Positions 1-12,239 of a stretch of DNA of 64,000 nt are shown piece after piece. This DNA is from Periplaneta americana (Eukaryota > Arthropoda > Insecta > Blattodea > Blattidae). Numbering within the stretch: the first letter of the stretch is position 1; every line of letters starts with the position of its first letter. The position numbers and the translations under genes were made by a program. The notes under the pieces were generated by a model. The model worked only from the letters and a program-made list of their open reading frames with translations, did no database searches and was not told the DNA's origin. The DNA is taken from assembly GCF_040183065.1 (NCBI RefSeq), contig NC_091118.1, positions 212,281,029-212,345,028 on the forward strand, given 5' to 3'.

Positions 1-1494
1 CAAAAAGTTAGTACCGGTACTTATTGAAATATGTTAACGAATGGATGTATATGAAAGGTAAACAAAAGAAATATGACTTCTGTGTTTAAACTATATTTAT
101 GTTTATGTTCAAAATAAACAAAAGAAAATCTGGCTAAAATACAGTCCTTCAAAGAAATGCCATGTAGTAATGTTTCTAAATTTTGTTAAAAAATATTTGA
201 TAAAAAGAAGGGTTTGACAAAAGTTGTTTTTTTGCGTAAAACCATAATCTTGTTAAAAACTTAGGTTTACCATTTTAAAAACCTAATTTGACTTAAAACT
301 GCCGTGATAACCTTCACTAAATCAAAAATAACTGATGCTATTGTTTTTTCACTTCAGAAGAAGAAATGCTTATTCAAAAAACCTATCACCGCTATTTTCT
401 GCATAAGTAGCTGGAAATAAGGGTTTAGAAGTGTGGGCAGTAGCTATCGAAGTCCTCTTTTTGCAAAATCTACTTCATAAAAAAAAACCTGTAATGAAAT
501 CTTTCAATAAACAGTTTCTTACGAAGGCCTCCAATTAAAAGGCAAAACGAACCTTAAAAATGGCGAAATATTCACAACCTGTAATTCATTCTGTTCGGGA
601 TAGAATGGTTAATATATCTTCAGAAAACTCTAAAAAAACTACTTTAATAATTTTTAACATCTTGGTCCCCTTAAGGCAGATAAAGTTCAAAGCCCAGCTC
701 ACGGATAACGAAATAAACTTAGGATTGCCAACATGAATGTATAGACTTGAAGCTGTCGCTGTTAAAATGATGACGTCGTTATAGAAAAAGAACGCTTTCG
801 TTTTAAGAAAAACTATTACAGTATTCTTAGATTTTCATCTACGCTTTGTCCAGCGAAAGAATAAAATGACTGTAAATCACAGAACACCAAGATATCTGTT
901 GGCATGGCAACAAACAAAAGAATCACTGCCAATTCAGAGATCTCAAGGCCACAAGAATATGTTTACATCAATTTATCCTTTGGTTGGGCAGAATATAGTC
1001 AATCCTGGTTATAAACAAAAGACGAATATTTCTCATTAAGCCCTGTAACTGAAGAAGTAGCCTCCTAAAATTTAACCCTGAAGACACTTAAGCGGGTTTT
1101 TAGCTACTATTGTTCCTAAGCTGAAAAAAAATATATACAATATAGATTTTAGAAACGATGAGTATGTTATACGGAAGCTGTCCAACATATACTGTAGAGT
1201 AGACTGATTTTACATCTCTGGCAACGTAATAGTCTGCGAGCTAAAGAGGATCTGTAGCAATGCGTTTTGTTTATATTTCAATGAAAATAATTCTGGTGTG
1301 ATGCAGATTTTAAGGCACTTCGTGTTTCGAGTTACTGAGATACTTTAATCGTTTCCAAACGTCCTTGTTGCATTCCTAATTGGTTTTGCGTTCCATAAAT
1401 TAAAAAACACTATGCCTGCGACTAGTGGAAGTCGAATATTTTCATAATCTGCCTATTTCAGTCTGAGGAAAAAATAAGGATTAGATGTGAATTT
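1..1494. other. AT-rich stretch without recognised gene
   Basis: I see no reading frame of useful length, no RNA gene and no clear repeat. The sequence is AT-rich and looks like ordinary non-coding insect DNA. Confidence 0.5.
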
Positions 1495-1640
1495 TGTACT
1501 TAATTTGCTGCATTTGAATCCAAAAGTCGCAGGTTTGAAACCGACTGAAGACGATAGATTTTTCAAATAAAAAAATTCTAAGTGCGGTTTTATCCGGAAA
1601 GGAAGTAAAGACCGGGGGTCCTATCTTATAATAATCCATC
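1495..1640 (+). repeat. Decayed tRNA-related SINE fragment
   Basis: A worn B-box-like segment (gtcgcaggtttgaaaccg, near 1527) is followed by a tail with gaagacgatagattttt and ggaaaggaagtaaag. The order of these blocks resembles a dispersed insect SINE that ends in a similar tail. No target duplication is visible and the A box is not recognisable, so this is an old fragment. Confidence 0.4.
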
Positions 1641-1780
1641 CAAAATAAGAATCTCCCTTGTTGTAAATACAGACCGAAGTACCTAGGAAGGAAAGAAAGA
1701 GTTCTTTACTTTTAATTTTTCGTGGGTATACGAACTGTAACTTCAGAATTTATTCTTTCTTAAAATAATACATGACAGTG

Positions 1781-2006
1781 GTCGACCTGGTTGGCAAGTT
1801 GGTATAGCGCTGGCCTTCTATGCCCAAAGTTGCGGGTTCGATCCCGGGGCAGGTCGATGACATTTAAGTGTGCTTAAATGCGACAGGCTCATGTCAGTAG
1901 ATTTACTGGCATGTAAAAGAACTCCTGCGGGACAAAATTCTGGCACATCCGGCGACGCTGATATAACCTCTGTAGTTGCGAGCGTCGTTAAATAAAACAT
2001 AACATT
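1781..2006 (+). mobile_element. SINE-A, full-length tRNA-derived SINE
   Basis: The head has a tRNA-like A box (ttggcaagttggtatagcg) and B box (ggttcgatcccg). A tRNA-unrelated body follows (caggctcatgtcagtagatt), then a 3' end with gcgagcgtcgttaaataaa. An imperfect 11-bp target duplication flanks it: acatgacagtg at 1770-1780 and acatggcagtg at 2007-2017. Related copies lie at 31013 and 40877. SINEs have no protein; this one would be transcribed by RNA polymerase III and moved by a partner LINE. Confidence 0.9.
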
Positions 2007-2184
2007 ACATGGCAGTGTCTCACATAATGTGAAATTGTCGTAGATAATATCACAAGAATTCCTCATCTTGTCAAATTATCCAAATAGACGACAACTCGAG
2101 TGACATTTAAATAAAACTATTTCGCGAATAATAATAAATAAACAATTAATAAAAAGGAGATAATATTATAATTTAATTTAATTT

Positions 2185-2330
2185 CTTCCTGTAACCACTA
2201 CAGGTTTCCATCGACAAAGAGTACCATGATACAATACAGTAAATGCCTTGAGGCTTAGTGATACATTGTTGTTAGAGTGAAAAATAACAATTTGAATGTG
2301 CATTTTTATTCATGTCATAATTATATTACA
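2185..2330 (+). mobile_element. LINE 3'-end fragment
   Basis: The block cttcctgtaaccactacagg, followed by tgccttgaggcttagtgatac, matches the 3' non-coding part of the LINE relic at 3835-4010 (cttcctataaccattagat, then tgccttgaggctttatga). No coding remnant is present here. Confidence 0.45.
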
Positions 2331-3294
2331 TCTAACGTACATAATGTAATAAGCTAAGACACGGTTGACTGTAGCAGAATGTCAGAAGGCAGAAACTTGG
2401 CAACGTGTGGGTCAGGCATGAGTGATTTCGGAGCAAACACGACGTGGTTTATGCGATTTAAGACTTTCTTTCGGATATTAACAATTTATGCAGAGTCCTT
2501 CCTTTCAAGTTTAGTTATGATATCAGCCAAGCATGGATTTCTATAATAGTTCTCAGATACAATTTGAAACAGCAAAAAAAAAATAATAATAATAAATAAA
2601 ACGAAAGAGGAACGAAATGGTAGATGTAGCCTGTTGATAGCTCCATTTTTAGACAATATCTAGCTGCTGATAATTTTACCTTTGAAACTGATACGTCCAA
2701 CCTTCTGAACGTATCAATTTATGCTTCTTTCAAGGTATCCTCAAAGATATATAGCTCAATTTGTATTGATTACTTGGTAGGGGAAAAAGACAAAATTCAA
2801 GGTATTTATTTTGGCATTTTGATTCGAGAGGAGCTTACATCGCTTACCAAGTTAGGATCACTACACAAGACTATTTTTGAGAGTAACTTCAACAACTTTT
2901 TGTGTTTTCCACATTTTACAAAGTTCTCTGCATTAACACTGTTGGAAATGAGTGCATTTACAATGCAGTAGACACTTTCTTGCAATGTAAAGTACAAAAT
3001 CTACAATTTTCTTCCGAAACATGAATTTTAATCTACGTAAGCTCGTCTACAATACCCTAATCTGCACAAAATTTGGTGCCAAGATGGGCTAATAGTTTCG
3101 AAATGACATATTTAAAAATCCATGACAAATTCAGCAACAAGCTTTGAATGTATACATATTATGATCTAAATGTTATCCATCTTATCACAAGATGGAGGTC
3201 AACAATGTATAATAAACTTCATTTTTCTCTATTGTATGTTTACATTTTCCGAATATACAAAATAAACTTTAATTCAATTTTGAAATTGAATTAA
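2331..3294. other. No recognised gene
   Basis: The frames at 2515-2700 (minus), 2774-2971 (plus) and 2806-2997 (minus) are short, overlap each other on both strands and show no domain. I see no repeat with a visible partner in this stretch. Confidence 0.45.
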
Positions 3295-3779
3295 AGAATT
3301 GAGTAAGGGACAAATTCCATATTAAAGCCGATGCAACTTGCATTTGTGGGGAGGAATCTCAAGATGTCAAACATGTATTATATGATTGTCCAGTCTTTTG
3401 CCGTGAAAGATACGAGCTTGAGTTGTTACTGAACACTCTCCAATATACTTACCAACTCCAAATCATATAAGTATTTCATGTCCTTCTTGAATAGAATATT
3501 CGTCAAACTGTAAAATGTTAAATTATTCCGGGGGAAAAAATCGTATTAGTTCTAATCAACTATAATGAATCTGTAAGTCTTCAATTTCGCATACTATAAT
3601 ATTGTACTATTGGTTTTAATTTTTATTTTAATTAGGCATTTGATTTCTAATTTTGAGCCATTTCTTGTAATACCTGATTATTGCCAATTGTTGTTACTAA
3701 ATAATGTATTTAATTCGTAAATTTTAAGCCATCTCTTAGTATAGCTATTTATTGCTTCTAAAATAACACGTTTAATAGC

Positions 3780-3837
<58 letters not shown>

Positions 3838-4078
3838 TTCCTATAACCATTAGATATAAATATAGAGACATGCCTTGAGGCTTTATGAAACGATCCATTC
3901 TTTCACTAAGGTGCATTCTTGTACATAATTCATGTGAATTGTAACCTTGACAACAATTTTGTATTATAATTTTATTATTGTTTATTGCTTATAAAATATG
4001 TATTTTGATACCAACTATAACCCTAATATACCTCAGGGTGAAATAGGGTTAATGAAATTGGATAATAAAAAAAAGGGA
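3295..4078 (+). mobile_element. LINE 3' fragment with RT C-terminal Cys motif
   Basis: Reading in one frame from about 3303 gives a peptide with the order C-x-C-G-E-E...V-K-H-V-L-Y-D-C-P, then R-E-R-Y-E-L-E. This is the cysteine/histidine motif near the C terminus of ORF2 in R1/I/Jockey-type non-LTR retrotransposons. The remaining sequence is 3' untranslated region, interrupted by (TA)n. It ends with cctcagggtgaaatagggtt and an A-rich tail at 4068-4078, as expected for a LINE 3' terminus. It is 5'-truncated and inactive. Confidence 0.65.
3783..3835. repeat. (TA)n microsatellite
   Basis: About 26 uninterrupted TA dinucleotides lie inside the LINE 3' region. Confidence 0.95.
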
Positions 4079-5760
4079 CAAACTAGAAATTAGCAACAAA
4101 ACTAAAGAATGCGAAATATTCTCTACAGCTCTACACGAAATAAAATATTTCTTCCAACGATTTAGATTCTGGAAAAGTCCCCATAACACTTATAGCGTTC
4201 CCTCGTTGAATGGCAACACTAATTCTTTGGCGGAGGAAAGCCGTACAGCGAGAGTCACCGTTAAGTGCTGATAAATATTTGCCGATATCAGAAGTTAACA
4301 ACTTCACCTCGGAACAACATGGGCCCATAGATTCTATGGCGAATTTGAATACAATTTGAATTATATTGAAACACATGATATTAAACGAAGTAACGTCAAG
4401 GAGATGCGAATTAGTCATGGTCCATATGTATGATGCCTGAAAATAGCTATTGAGCCTTGAGTGCTGCAATTGTTAGATCTCTTAAAATATTTTTATGCAG
4501 GCCAAAAGATTTACAGAAGTCGACTAGGAACCGGGGTATGTTAAGTATGTTATTTCATTTGATAACGTAATATATTTCATTGTTGGCATAGCCTTGGCCT
4601 CCTGCAATATGAAATTCATGAATCAACATTTGACAATAGCTGTAGAAATTATGATTAGTGAAGCAGCAAAATTAAACAAATATTTGAGGTTATAACATTT
4701 TATTTTTAACTAGGTACTTTCATTCAGTGAATTATCGACAAGATGAGAACTTTTTGTAATATTTTTACACGACTATTTCGCGAATATATTAATAAATAAT
4801 TTATAACATACAAAAAGATTATATTATAAATTAAGATATTTAATACTTACATTTGCTAGAACGGCCATCACGCAATATCATGGCCCACTGTATTGTTGAG
4901 GGAACAAAAAATATTTAACATCTGAACATCAGGTGCGACAAGATTGCAGTTGATAGTCGGTTTTGATTGGTTAAAACTCAATATTTCTTACATGAACGAA
5001 ATAGTCCATAAAAGTTATCTGTATTATTGATAAAAGGAGATTTGTTATGACAATGCATAACAAATATGGTGGGGAATATTTATGTTGACATAGCCTTAGC
5101 TGGAAGGACTGTAATTTTAGTAATGTTATGTATAAAGAACATTAGACTACTATGTTCGACTAACACCGTAAGCAAAATCCTTAGAACAGCCTCTTCAATA
5201 TTCATCTAAAGTTTTATATCACGCTATCACAGATGCCGTGGGTACAATCATAACTCACAGATATTTCTGACCATACTGAGTAATCGATTAACAATGATAA
5301 TAATAACCAATATACCAAGAAGCAAAGGAAGGAATACACTGGCTATGAGTTGGAACGTAAGATAGAACTAATTTTTTGTGATCGTAACGTCACCTATACA
5401 GTTAGCAGAAGTGATTTCGAATTCTCAGCAAAAATTGCTTGCAGAAAACTTTTTTTTCAATATGAGAGTTACATTATTTATAGAACTTCGTAAAGGAACT
5501 CTAGTAAACCGTTTGCTAATATAGCAACAACTATTAATTTCTAAGTTTCTGAAGGCTTGGTTGTTTATCTCTCCCATAATAAATGATAACGTTATCCTTC
5601 GAATGAACGCGTAACTTCCAAGAAGGTATTTTCCGTCTGATTATTTTAATGGCATTATTATCATGTGGGCAACAATGATACTTGAGTCTACCTGTTGTAA
5701 AAATAATGCCATTTGAAAGCGAGTTTCATGCAAAGAGATTTTCATAAAATACATTATTAT
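4079..5760. other. No recognised gene
   Basis: The longest frame is 4131-4469 on the minus strand (112 codons, with several Cys). I recognise no domain in it, and its start and end match no repeat, so I do not call it a gene. The rest is AT-rich. Confidence 0.4.
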
Positions 5761-5890
5761 TTTAATAATAATAATAACAATAATAATAATAATATTTTAT
5801 TTTATTTTACCTGGCAGAATTAAAGTCTTAAGGGCTTCTCTTCTATTCAACTAGATCTACAATTAATACATTTTTACAAAATTATTTTAA
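5761..5890 (-). mobile_element. LINE 3' end (minus strand)
   Basis: Read on the minus strand, agaagagaagcccttaagac, then ttctgccagg, then a (TTA/TTTA)-type tail at 5761-5812. The same terminal block occurs at 7170-7240, 11586-11640 (minus) and 43505-43575, so this is one LINE family with a triplet or tetranucleotide tail. Confidence 0.6.
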
Positions 5891-6341
5891 AGACTTTTAC
5901 CCTAGATTTTGGAAATAATTTGTATAATAAGATATTATGTGAATATTTGTGTGAGATAAGTACAGGTGGGTTAAAAGTCGCTTTCCCCAAACGCTTCCTT
6001 ACATTTAATTACATTCAATTTACATCTGACTACACATTTCTTTACAGATTTTGTTCAGAACAGAGACCCTGTTTCTCGATACACAGTATGTTCTTACTGT
6101 GTTTCCATCAACGTTGTAGCACAAACGTTGTTCTGTGGTTAATTTGTGTTTCACTGCAAGAAACTAGCAGTTATTGCATAGACACGCAACGCAACACAAT
6201 GAAACAACAATAACAAGACATGACATCGGAAAAACAGTTGACGCACGAACATGGTTGTCAACCCACCACTTACTATTGTTGTCTTGGAGTCCACTTAAAG
6301 AAAGAAGATTCTTCAACTCTCTCTTATTACTATTTAAAATC
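5891..6341. other. No recognised gene
   Basis: Overlapping frames at 5920-6213, 6164-6349 and 6174-6380 show no domain and run into the SINE that follows. I treat them as chance frames. Confidence 0.4.
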
Positions 6342-6353
6342 ATCCACACCCCT

Positions 6354-6618
6354 AGTCCACACCTGTGGAGTAACGGTTAGCGCGTCTAGCCGCGAAACCA
6401 GGTGGCCCGGGTTTGATTCCCGGTCGGGACAAGTTACCTGGTTGAGGTTTTTTTTTCCGGGGTTTTCCCTCAACTCAATATGAGCAAATGCTGGGTAACT
6501 TTCGGTGTTGGACCCCGGACACATTTCACCGGCATTATCACCTTCATCTCATTCAGACGCTAAATAACCTAAGATGTTGATAAAGCGTCGTAAAATAACC
6601 TACTGAAATAAATAAAAA
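6354..6618 (+). mobile_element. SINE-B, tRNA-derived SINE
   Basis: The head contains gtggagtaacggttagcgcg (A-box region) and a B box (gggtttgattcccgg). The body includes gagcaaatgctgggtaactt, and the 3' end is gataaagcgtcgtaaaataa. A target duplication atccacacc flanks it at 6342-6350 and 6619-6627. Copies lie at 7321 and 49109. Confidence 0.88.
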
Positions 6619-6639
6619 TCCACACCTCTTACCTAGCAT

Positions 6640-6946
6640 CCCGTTTCGTTTACCTTTCACTACCTCGAACCCGGAACATGTACCTTCTCTCTATTCCTCT
6701 GCACAGAACATCCTTCTACTCATCATCTTTCAGCATATCTATTCCACGCCTCTGGAATTCTCTCCCTGACTATATCAGAGACTGTCGGACAATATCAAAA
6801 TTCAAATTTAAATTAAATTATCACATTCTAGTTCGTGGAATTGCTTGTTGAACACCTGTCAGGTTGTGCAACTTCGGCTTAACCCATGACATATACTAAA
6901 TATTGTAACTATGCTGTTGTAAAATTGACAATTAATATGTAATGTA

Positions 6947-6999
<53 letters not shown>

Positions 7000-7240
7000 C
7001 AGTTATCACTATCATCATTGCTATCTCTGTTTTTCTTTCTTTTTTCTTGTATTAGCTCGATGAGAGCTCTATAGTGTTATTTTGACCCTGTTGACCCTCT
7101 ATAGGGCTTTAATTTAATTTGTATTATTTTCATCAGTGTTTGTTTTTCTTTTTTGTATTTATATTTGCTATCTGGTAGGATGGAAGAGAAGGCCTTATGG
7201 CCTTAATCCTGTCAGGTTAAATAAATAAATAAATAAATAC
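6640..7240 (+). mobile_element. CR1/L2-like LINE, RT C terminus and 3' UTR
   Basis: From about 6690 one frame reads a typical C terminus of CR1/L2/Jockey-group ORF2: R-T-S-F-Y-S-S-S-F...P-R-L-W-N-S-L-P-D-Y-I-R-D-C-R-T, ending at a stop near 6850. The 3' UTR contains a (TTA)n tract and the family end gaagagaaggccttatggcc. It closes with an (AAAT)n tail at 7219-7240. It is related to the copy at 42871-43575 and is 5'-truncated. Confidence 0.7.
6951..6999. repeat. (TTA)n microsatellite
   Basis: About 16 TTA triplets inside the LINE 3' UTR. Confidence 0.95.
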
Positions 7241-7320
7241 TACATCAGCTATTCGTTTATTCAAGTTATGACTTATGTATATATGTGTACAAGTATGAAA
7301 CCTAAGAACGAATATTGGGG

Positions 7321-7576
7321 AGTCCACGCCTGTGGAGTAACGGTTAGCACGTCTAGCCGCGAAACCAGGTGGCCCGGGTTCGATTCCCGGTCGGGACAAG
7401 TTACCTGGTTGAGGTTTTTTCCGGGTTTTTCCCTCAACCCAATATGAGCAAATGCTGGGTAACTTACGGTGTTGGACCCCGGACTCATTTCACCGGCATT
7501 ATCACCTTCACCTCATTCAGATGCTAAATAACCAAACCTGTTGATAAAGCGTCGTAAAATAACCTACTAAAAAAAA
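7321..7576 (+). mobile_element. SINE-B, second copy
   Basis: Same head, body and 3' end as the copy at 6354, with a cleaner B box (gggttcgattcccgg). It ends in an A-run at about 7569-7576. A possible weak target duplication is ttgggga (about 7315) and tcgggga (about 7576); I would not rely on it. Confidence 0.88.
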
Positions 7577-8084
7577 TCGGGGAAAGTTACTTTTGAACCA
7601 CCGTGTATGTGAAGATGTTCTCTTTAAACTCAATTTGATTCATATATTAGTCAAACTAAAATGAAAATTGTATACTTAATGGAAGCAAAAATAAATTCAT
7701 AACCGTAATTGCATAATGTGACATTTCTGCAACGCAATTAATTCAGGTCGACTTGAGAGATATTTAGCTACAAACACACCTTTTAAACAAAAAGAAAAGA
7801 CGTATTCATATTTTAAAAATAAGTGGTTTGAGATTAATGAAGTTAAACCATAACCTTCACGCGGCTAGAGCTTTTATTTATGGGACTGGAAAGACACGAG
7901 GTTTTCGACAATATCAAAGTTGGGAGCAGATTAAATTGAAATCGACTAAGATACCATTCGCCTCAAATAAACGTATTATTAATTCTGGCATGAATCTGAA
8001 AGAATGTGACGATATGGGATAACTTATGAGAGCTTCATTGACTTATAAGACGTTTCTATTGATTTTAGTTGTGATCATTATAGA
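7577..8084. other. No recognised gene
   Basis: The 64-codon frame at 7828-8022 has no recognisable domain. No repeat with a partner elsewhere in the window was found. Confidence 0.4.
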
Positions 8085-8310
8085 CACATACATACTTTTT
8101 GAACGATCGTGTTTTTTGCTGTATTTACAGATATTGTTATTAGGCCTTGTAAGTTAGAATTCCCACTCACAAATGTGTTACTATGGAAACCATTCTCCAT
8201 AACATAAATTTATACTGAAATAGACCCATTACAGTGCACTTATTGTTGCTTAGTTACCATTACAGTGCTGGTTTGCGAAGGCTTTGGAATAATATTGCTC
8301 TAAATTTTCA
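8085..8310 (+). repeat. Single copy of the repeat that forms the 12.6-13.5 kb array
   Basis: Blocks gaacgatcgtgttttttgc, tattaggccttgtaagtta, gaattcccactcacaaatgt and aaaccattctccataacata recur in the same order in the long units of the array at 12659-13512. The sequence after it (tactgaaatagaccca...gcgaaggctttggaa) matches the right flank of that array (13512-13600). This copy is unexpanded and probably shows the ancestral dispersed repeat. Confidence 0.7.
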
Positions 8311-8701
8311 ATGCAAAATAATGTATTTGCAATTTTAAAAATATGATCGTGCAGAAATGCAGTTTGTGAAGTGCATTGCAAAATCTCGGAAATTGAAAAA
8401 CGAGCAGAGTCAGAAACTAAGTTTATTGCTGTGCTGCACACACATTTTATTTATTTTCTTACACATAACATTCTGAGTTAAATACTGTTTCAGTGCAACA
8501 AAATATCCACGAGATTATAATTTAGTATTTTGGAACGTAGGGTATACAATAAATGCCACGAACTGTCTCATCAAAAGTAACGTAACAAATAAAAGTGTAA
8601 TTAATATTATAATATTACAAGAAGTGAAATTCAGATAAAAGTTTACATTTCACAAGAAAAATATCCTCTGAAATTACATGTGTTCATTATTTCTTAGTCC
8701 C

Positions 8702-9060
8702 GCGCCGTGGCGTCGCGGTCTAAGGCATCCCGCCTAGGACTCGCGTTACGGAATGCGTGCTGGTTCGAGTCCTCATGGGGGAAGAAATTTTCTCATGAAA
8801 TTTCGCCCAGTGTATGGGACCGGTGCCCACCCAGCATCGTGATGCACTTGGGGAGCTACGATAGGTAGCGAAATCCGGTTCAGCAAACCAGCTATAACGG
8901 CTGGGGGGATCATCGTGCCAACCACACGATACCTCCATTCTGGTTGGATGATCGTCCACCTCTGCTTCGGCATGTGAACGTGAGGCCAGCAGCCGGCTGG
9001 TCGGACTTGTCCCTTCAGGGCTGTAGCGCCATGGATTTACTTTTAAATTATTTCTTACAA
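8702..9060 (+). mobile_element. SINE-D, tRNA-Leu-like head
   Basis: The first about 80 bp resemble a class II tRNA (Leu type): gtggcgtcgcggtctaaggc as A box, a long variable arm, and B box ggttcgagtcct. A body of about 270 bp follows, with gtgcccacccagcatcgtg and cttcggcatgtgaacgtgag. A second copy without the tRNA head lies at 9640-9876. Confidence 0.8.
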
Positions 9061-9639
9061 CGTGTAAAAAATGTGCGAATTTCAAAATATAATACCATGG
9101 TTTAGAGATGTCGTTCCTTGTGAGTGGAGCAGATGATTTTCATTTGTTTCAGTCCCGTAATATAACAATTGTACTGCTGTCATTCTTGGAAAGGATATTT
9201 CCCTCAAATATACAAAGACTGCTACCGTAAGAAATATATTCTATTTGCGTATTTCAGAAACTGAAAGGCAGGAATAATTGATTAATGATGTTTGAGAAAC
9301 AGGGATTGCATAAATAAAGGCAATCCTAAGAACCATCGCAAGATTAGATTCAGCCCTGAGCGAATACACGATGTTTGCCAGACTAAGGTTACATGTATAT
9401 TGCACTCGCCATAAATAACAGAAAAACCACAAGGCCACAAAGTTGATGGATGTGGTAAAAACTTTATTACAATCCGCCTGAAAGCTGTTACATAACGTGC
9501 TATCTTATATTTACCAAGTTTCTTTCAGAAAAAGAACGAAATATGTAAATGAAGACATTTATATAAGTCATTAAGACGTTTAACAGTCAAGAATACATCA
9601 ACAAAATAAATTTAAAATTGTATAAATTCTGTTTCTCAT
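9061..9639. other. No recognised gene
   Basis: AT-rich sequence between two SINE-D copies. The minus frame at 9241-9438 has no recognisable domain. Confidence 0.4.
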
Positions 9640-9878
9640 TAAATTTCGGCTAGTGTATGGGTCCGGTGCCCACCCAGCATCGTGTTGCACTTGGGGAGCT
9701 ACGATAGGTAGGAAAATGCGGTTAGGAAAGCCAGCTATAACGGCTGGGGGGATCATCGTGCTAACCACACGATACCTCCATTCTGATTGGATAATCGTTC
9801 ACCTCTGCTTCGGCATGTGGACGTGAGGCCAGCAGCCCGCTGGTCGGTCATGGTCCTTCATGGACTGTCGTGGCTCGG

Positions 9879-9879
<1 letters not shown>
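9640..9879 (+). mobile_element. SINE-D, 5'-truncated copy
   Basis: Matches the body of the copy at 8702 from about its position 110 onward (gtgcccacccagcatcgtg, ggctggggggatcatcgtgc, cttcggcatgtggacgtgag). The tRNA head is missing. It is followed directly by a (TTA)n tract that may have grown from its tail. Confidence 0.8.

Positions 9880-9955
<76 letters not shown>
9880..9955. repeat. (TTA)n microsatellite
   Basis: About 25 perfect triplets. Its translation as poly-Leu or poly-Tyr is an artefact. Confidence 0.95.
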
Positions 9956-10267
9956 GCGTTCTACAGAAGGATATTGACTTACTTTTACTCATCGATTTTC
10001 ATTTTATTTTCTGTCGTCCAGGTTTCAGTAACCTTAAGATCGTTTTGTAAGGCGGCGATATCGGATTCATTACTAATTTGACTATAATATTATACAGTCG
10101 TCCGCGAATAACCTTACCTTAGAAGTAGTATTTTTATATAGGCTACTGTATGTATGAGAAAGAATAGAGGTGCAAGAACCACACCTTGAGGAACACCTGA
10201 TGTTACATTTCCTAGTCCCGATATTTCTTTTCATAGTCTGACCTTAAATTCTTTAATATATTTCTTA

Positions 10268-10491
10268 GGGGAGAGTTGGGTAGTGTCGGACATCGGGTAA
10301 TATCGGACAATGACTTTCTTTCATCTACCACCAAATGATAGTACCTGAATGACATGGTTACGTTTCTGTGATGTCGCATACAGAAACGTAACCATGTCAT
10401 TCAGGTACTACCATCTGATGGTAGATGAAAGAAACGCACTGTCCGATATTACCCGATGTCCGATACTACCCAACTCTCCCCTAAATACTAT
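10268..10491. mobile_element. Palindromic MITE, TA target
   Basis: The two halves are inverted copies almost end to end: ggggagagttgggtagtgtc on the left, and its complement ending ...cactacccaactctcccc-like on the right. The centre is near 10376. TA dinucleotides flank it at 10266-10267 and 10492-10493, suggesting a Tc1/mariner-type mover. There is no coding capacity. Confidence 0.85.
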
Positions 10492-10543
10492 TGTATCTAA
10501 ATAATTAAAGATGATCATTTTATCCAGGCAGCATCCGTTTTTG

Positions 10544-11534
10544 TTGAAATTCGTTTCTAAATTAGTCTGGAATACATTCTTGATATCACCTCAAAGCAAT
10601 GTGAATACAGCGTGAATTATGTACGAAGATGAAGTTTTTATGTTGGCCTCATTGTGTATCATTGTTTACGTAAATAAAGACAAATGAAAACTAACACGCT
10701 ACATAAACATTATTTTAAGAAATACAGTAAACTTATATGAATAATATTCATCGTTCTTTAATGAAATTCGTTTCTAAATTAGTCTTGAATGCATTCTTGA
10801 TGTCACCTCAAACCAATGTGAATACAGCGTGGATTATGTACGAAGATGAAGTTTTTATGTTGGCCTCATTGTGTATCATTGTTTACATAAATAAAGACAA
10901 ATGAAAACTAACACGCTACATAAACATTATTTTAAGAAATACAGTAAACTTATATGAATAATATTCATCGTTCTTTAATGAAATTCGTTTCTAAATTAGT
11001 CTTGAATGCATTCTTGATGTCACCTCAAACCAATGTGAATACAGCGTGGATTATGTACGAAGATGAAGTTTTTATGTTGGCCTCATTGTGTATCATTGTT
11101 TACATAAATAAAGACAAATGAAAACTAACACGCTACATAAACATTATTTTAAGAAATACAGTAAACTTATATGAATAATATTCATCGTTCTTTAATGAAA
11201 TTCGTTTCTAAATTAGTCTTGAATGCATTCTTGATGTCACCTCAAACCAATGTGAATACAGCGTGGATTATGTACGAAGATGAAGTTTTTATGTTGGCCT
11301 CATTGTGTATCATTGTTTACATAAATAAAGACAAATGAAAACTAACACGCTACATAAACATTATTTTAAGAAATACAGTAAACTTATATGAATAATATTC
11401 ATCGTTCTTTAATGAAATTCGTTTCTAAATTAGTCTTGAATGCATTCTTGATATCACCTCAAACCAATGTGAATACAGCGTGGATTATGTACGAAGATTA
11501 AGTTTTTATGTTGGCCCCATTGTGTATCATTGTT

Positions 11535-11587
<53 letters not shown>

Positions 11588-12065
11588 TTTATTTTAGCTG
11601 GCAGAGTTTCAGCCGTAAGGCCTTCTCTTCCACTCAACCAGCAAAAAGTATACATACATATTTATGAACTTACAAAGAATTCAACAATTTGATTTAGATG
11701 AGAGTTACATGTATACAAGAGTTATTTACGAATTAAACAACAAAATACTATGAACTATTAATTAAACACTGAAATAAACTGTGTAGCAGAATTAAACTAA
11801 AATACATAGAATGTTAATATATTTCAAATAATATTAGATAATAGAAAGAGATTATTATGAGACAATTTTGAAAATACAGCACTATCAGGATGATGTCTAA
11901 AGGAAGGAGTAACAATGTAGACAGTGATAGTTTAAGTCAGTATGATTGCATTGAAATACTAGGAAGGTTATCTACGTAAATAAAAATAAATGAAAACTAA
12001 CATGCTATATAAACATTACTTTAAGAAATACAGTAAAATATGAATAATATGCATCGTTCTTTAAT
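10544..12065 (+). repeat. 217-bp satellite, split by a LINE end
   Basis: Units begin with rtgaaattcgtttctaaat at 10544, 10761, 10978, 11195 and 11412, a constant 217-bp step. Units 2 to 4 look almost identical, while the first unit is more diverged. The fifth stops at about 11536, where an (ATA)n-tailed LINE end interrupts. Satellite sequence (gaaaactaacatgctatata...atcgttctttaatgat) resumes at about 11976 and ends near 12065. Confidence 0.92.
11537..11975 (-). mobile_element. LINE 3' end inserted in the satellite
   Basis: On the minus strand the element ends gaagagaaggccttacggct, aaactctgccagctaaaata and an (ATT)n tail at 11537-11584. This is the same terminus as the LINE pieces at 5761, 7170 and 43505. 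The remaining about 330 bp are non-coding 3' UTR. It lies within the fifth 217-bp unit, so it is younger than the array. Confidence 0.7.
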
Positions 12066-12180
12066 GATATTGGGATAGAAAACAACAAAATTTGTATGAA
12101 ATAGAAATTACATACTAATGACCATATAAGTAAGTAGAACATAAGTTATAATTAATAAAAAAATGTGTTCATACGTACGT

Positions 12181-12197
12181 ATTATTATTATTATTAC

Positions 12198-12239
<42 letters not shown>
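12181..12239. repeat. (TTA)n microsatellite
   Basis: About 19 triplets with one interruption (TTACTA). Confidence 0.95.

Noticed and set aside
4131-4469. 112-codon minus-strand frame as a gene
   Set aside because: No domain, signal or homologous copy recognised; such length is expected by chance in 64 kb.
9787-10081. Frames with poly-Leu or poly-Tyr
   Set aside because: Created by the TTA microsatellite next to a SINE-D copy.
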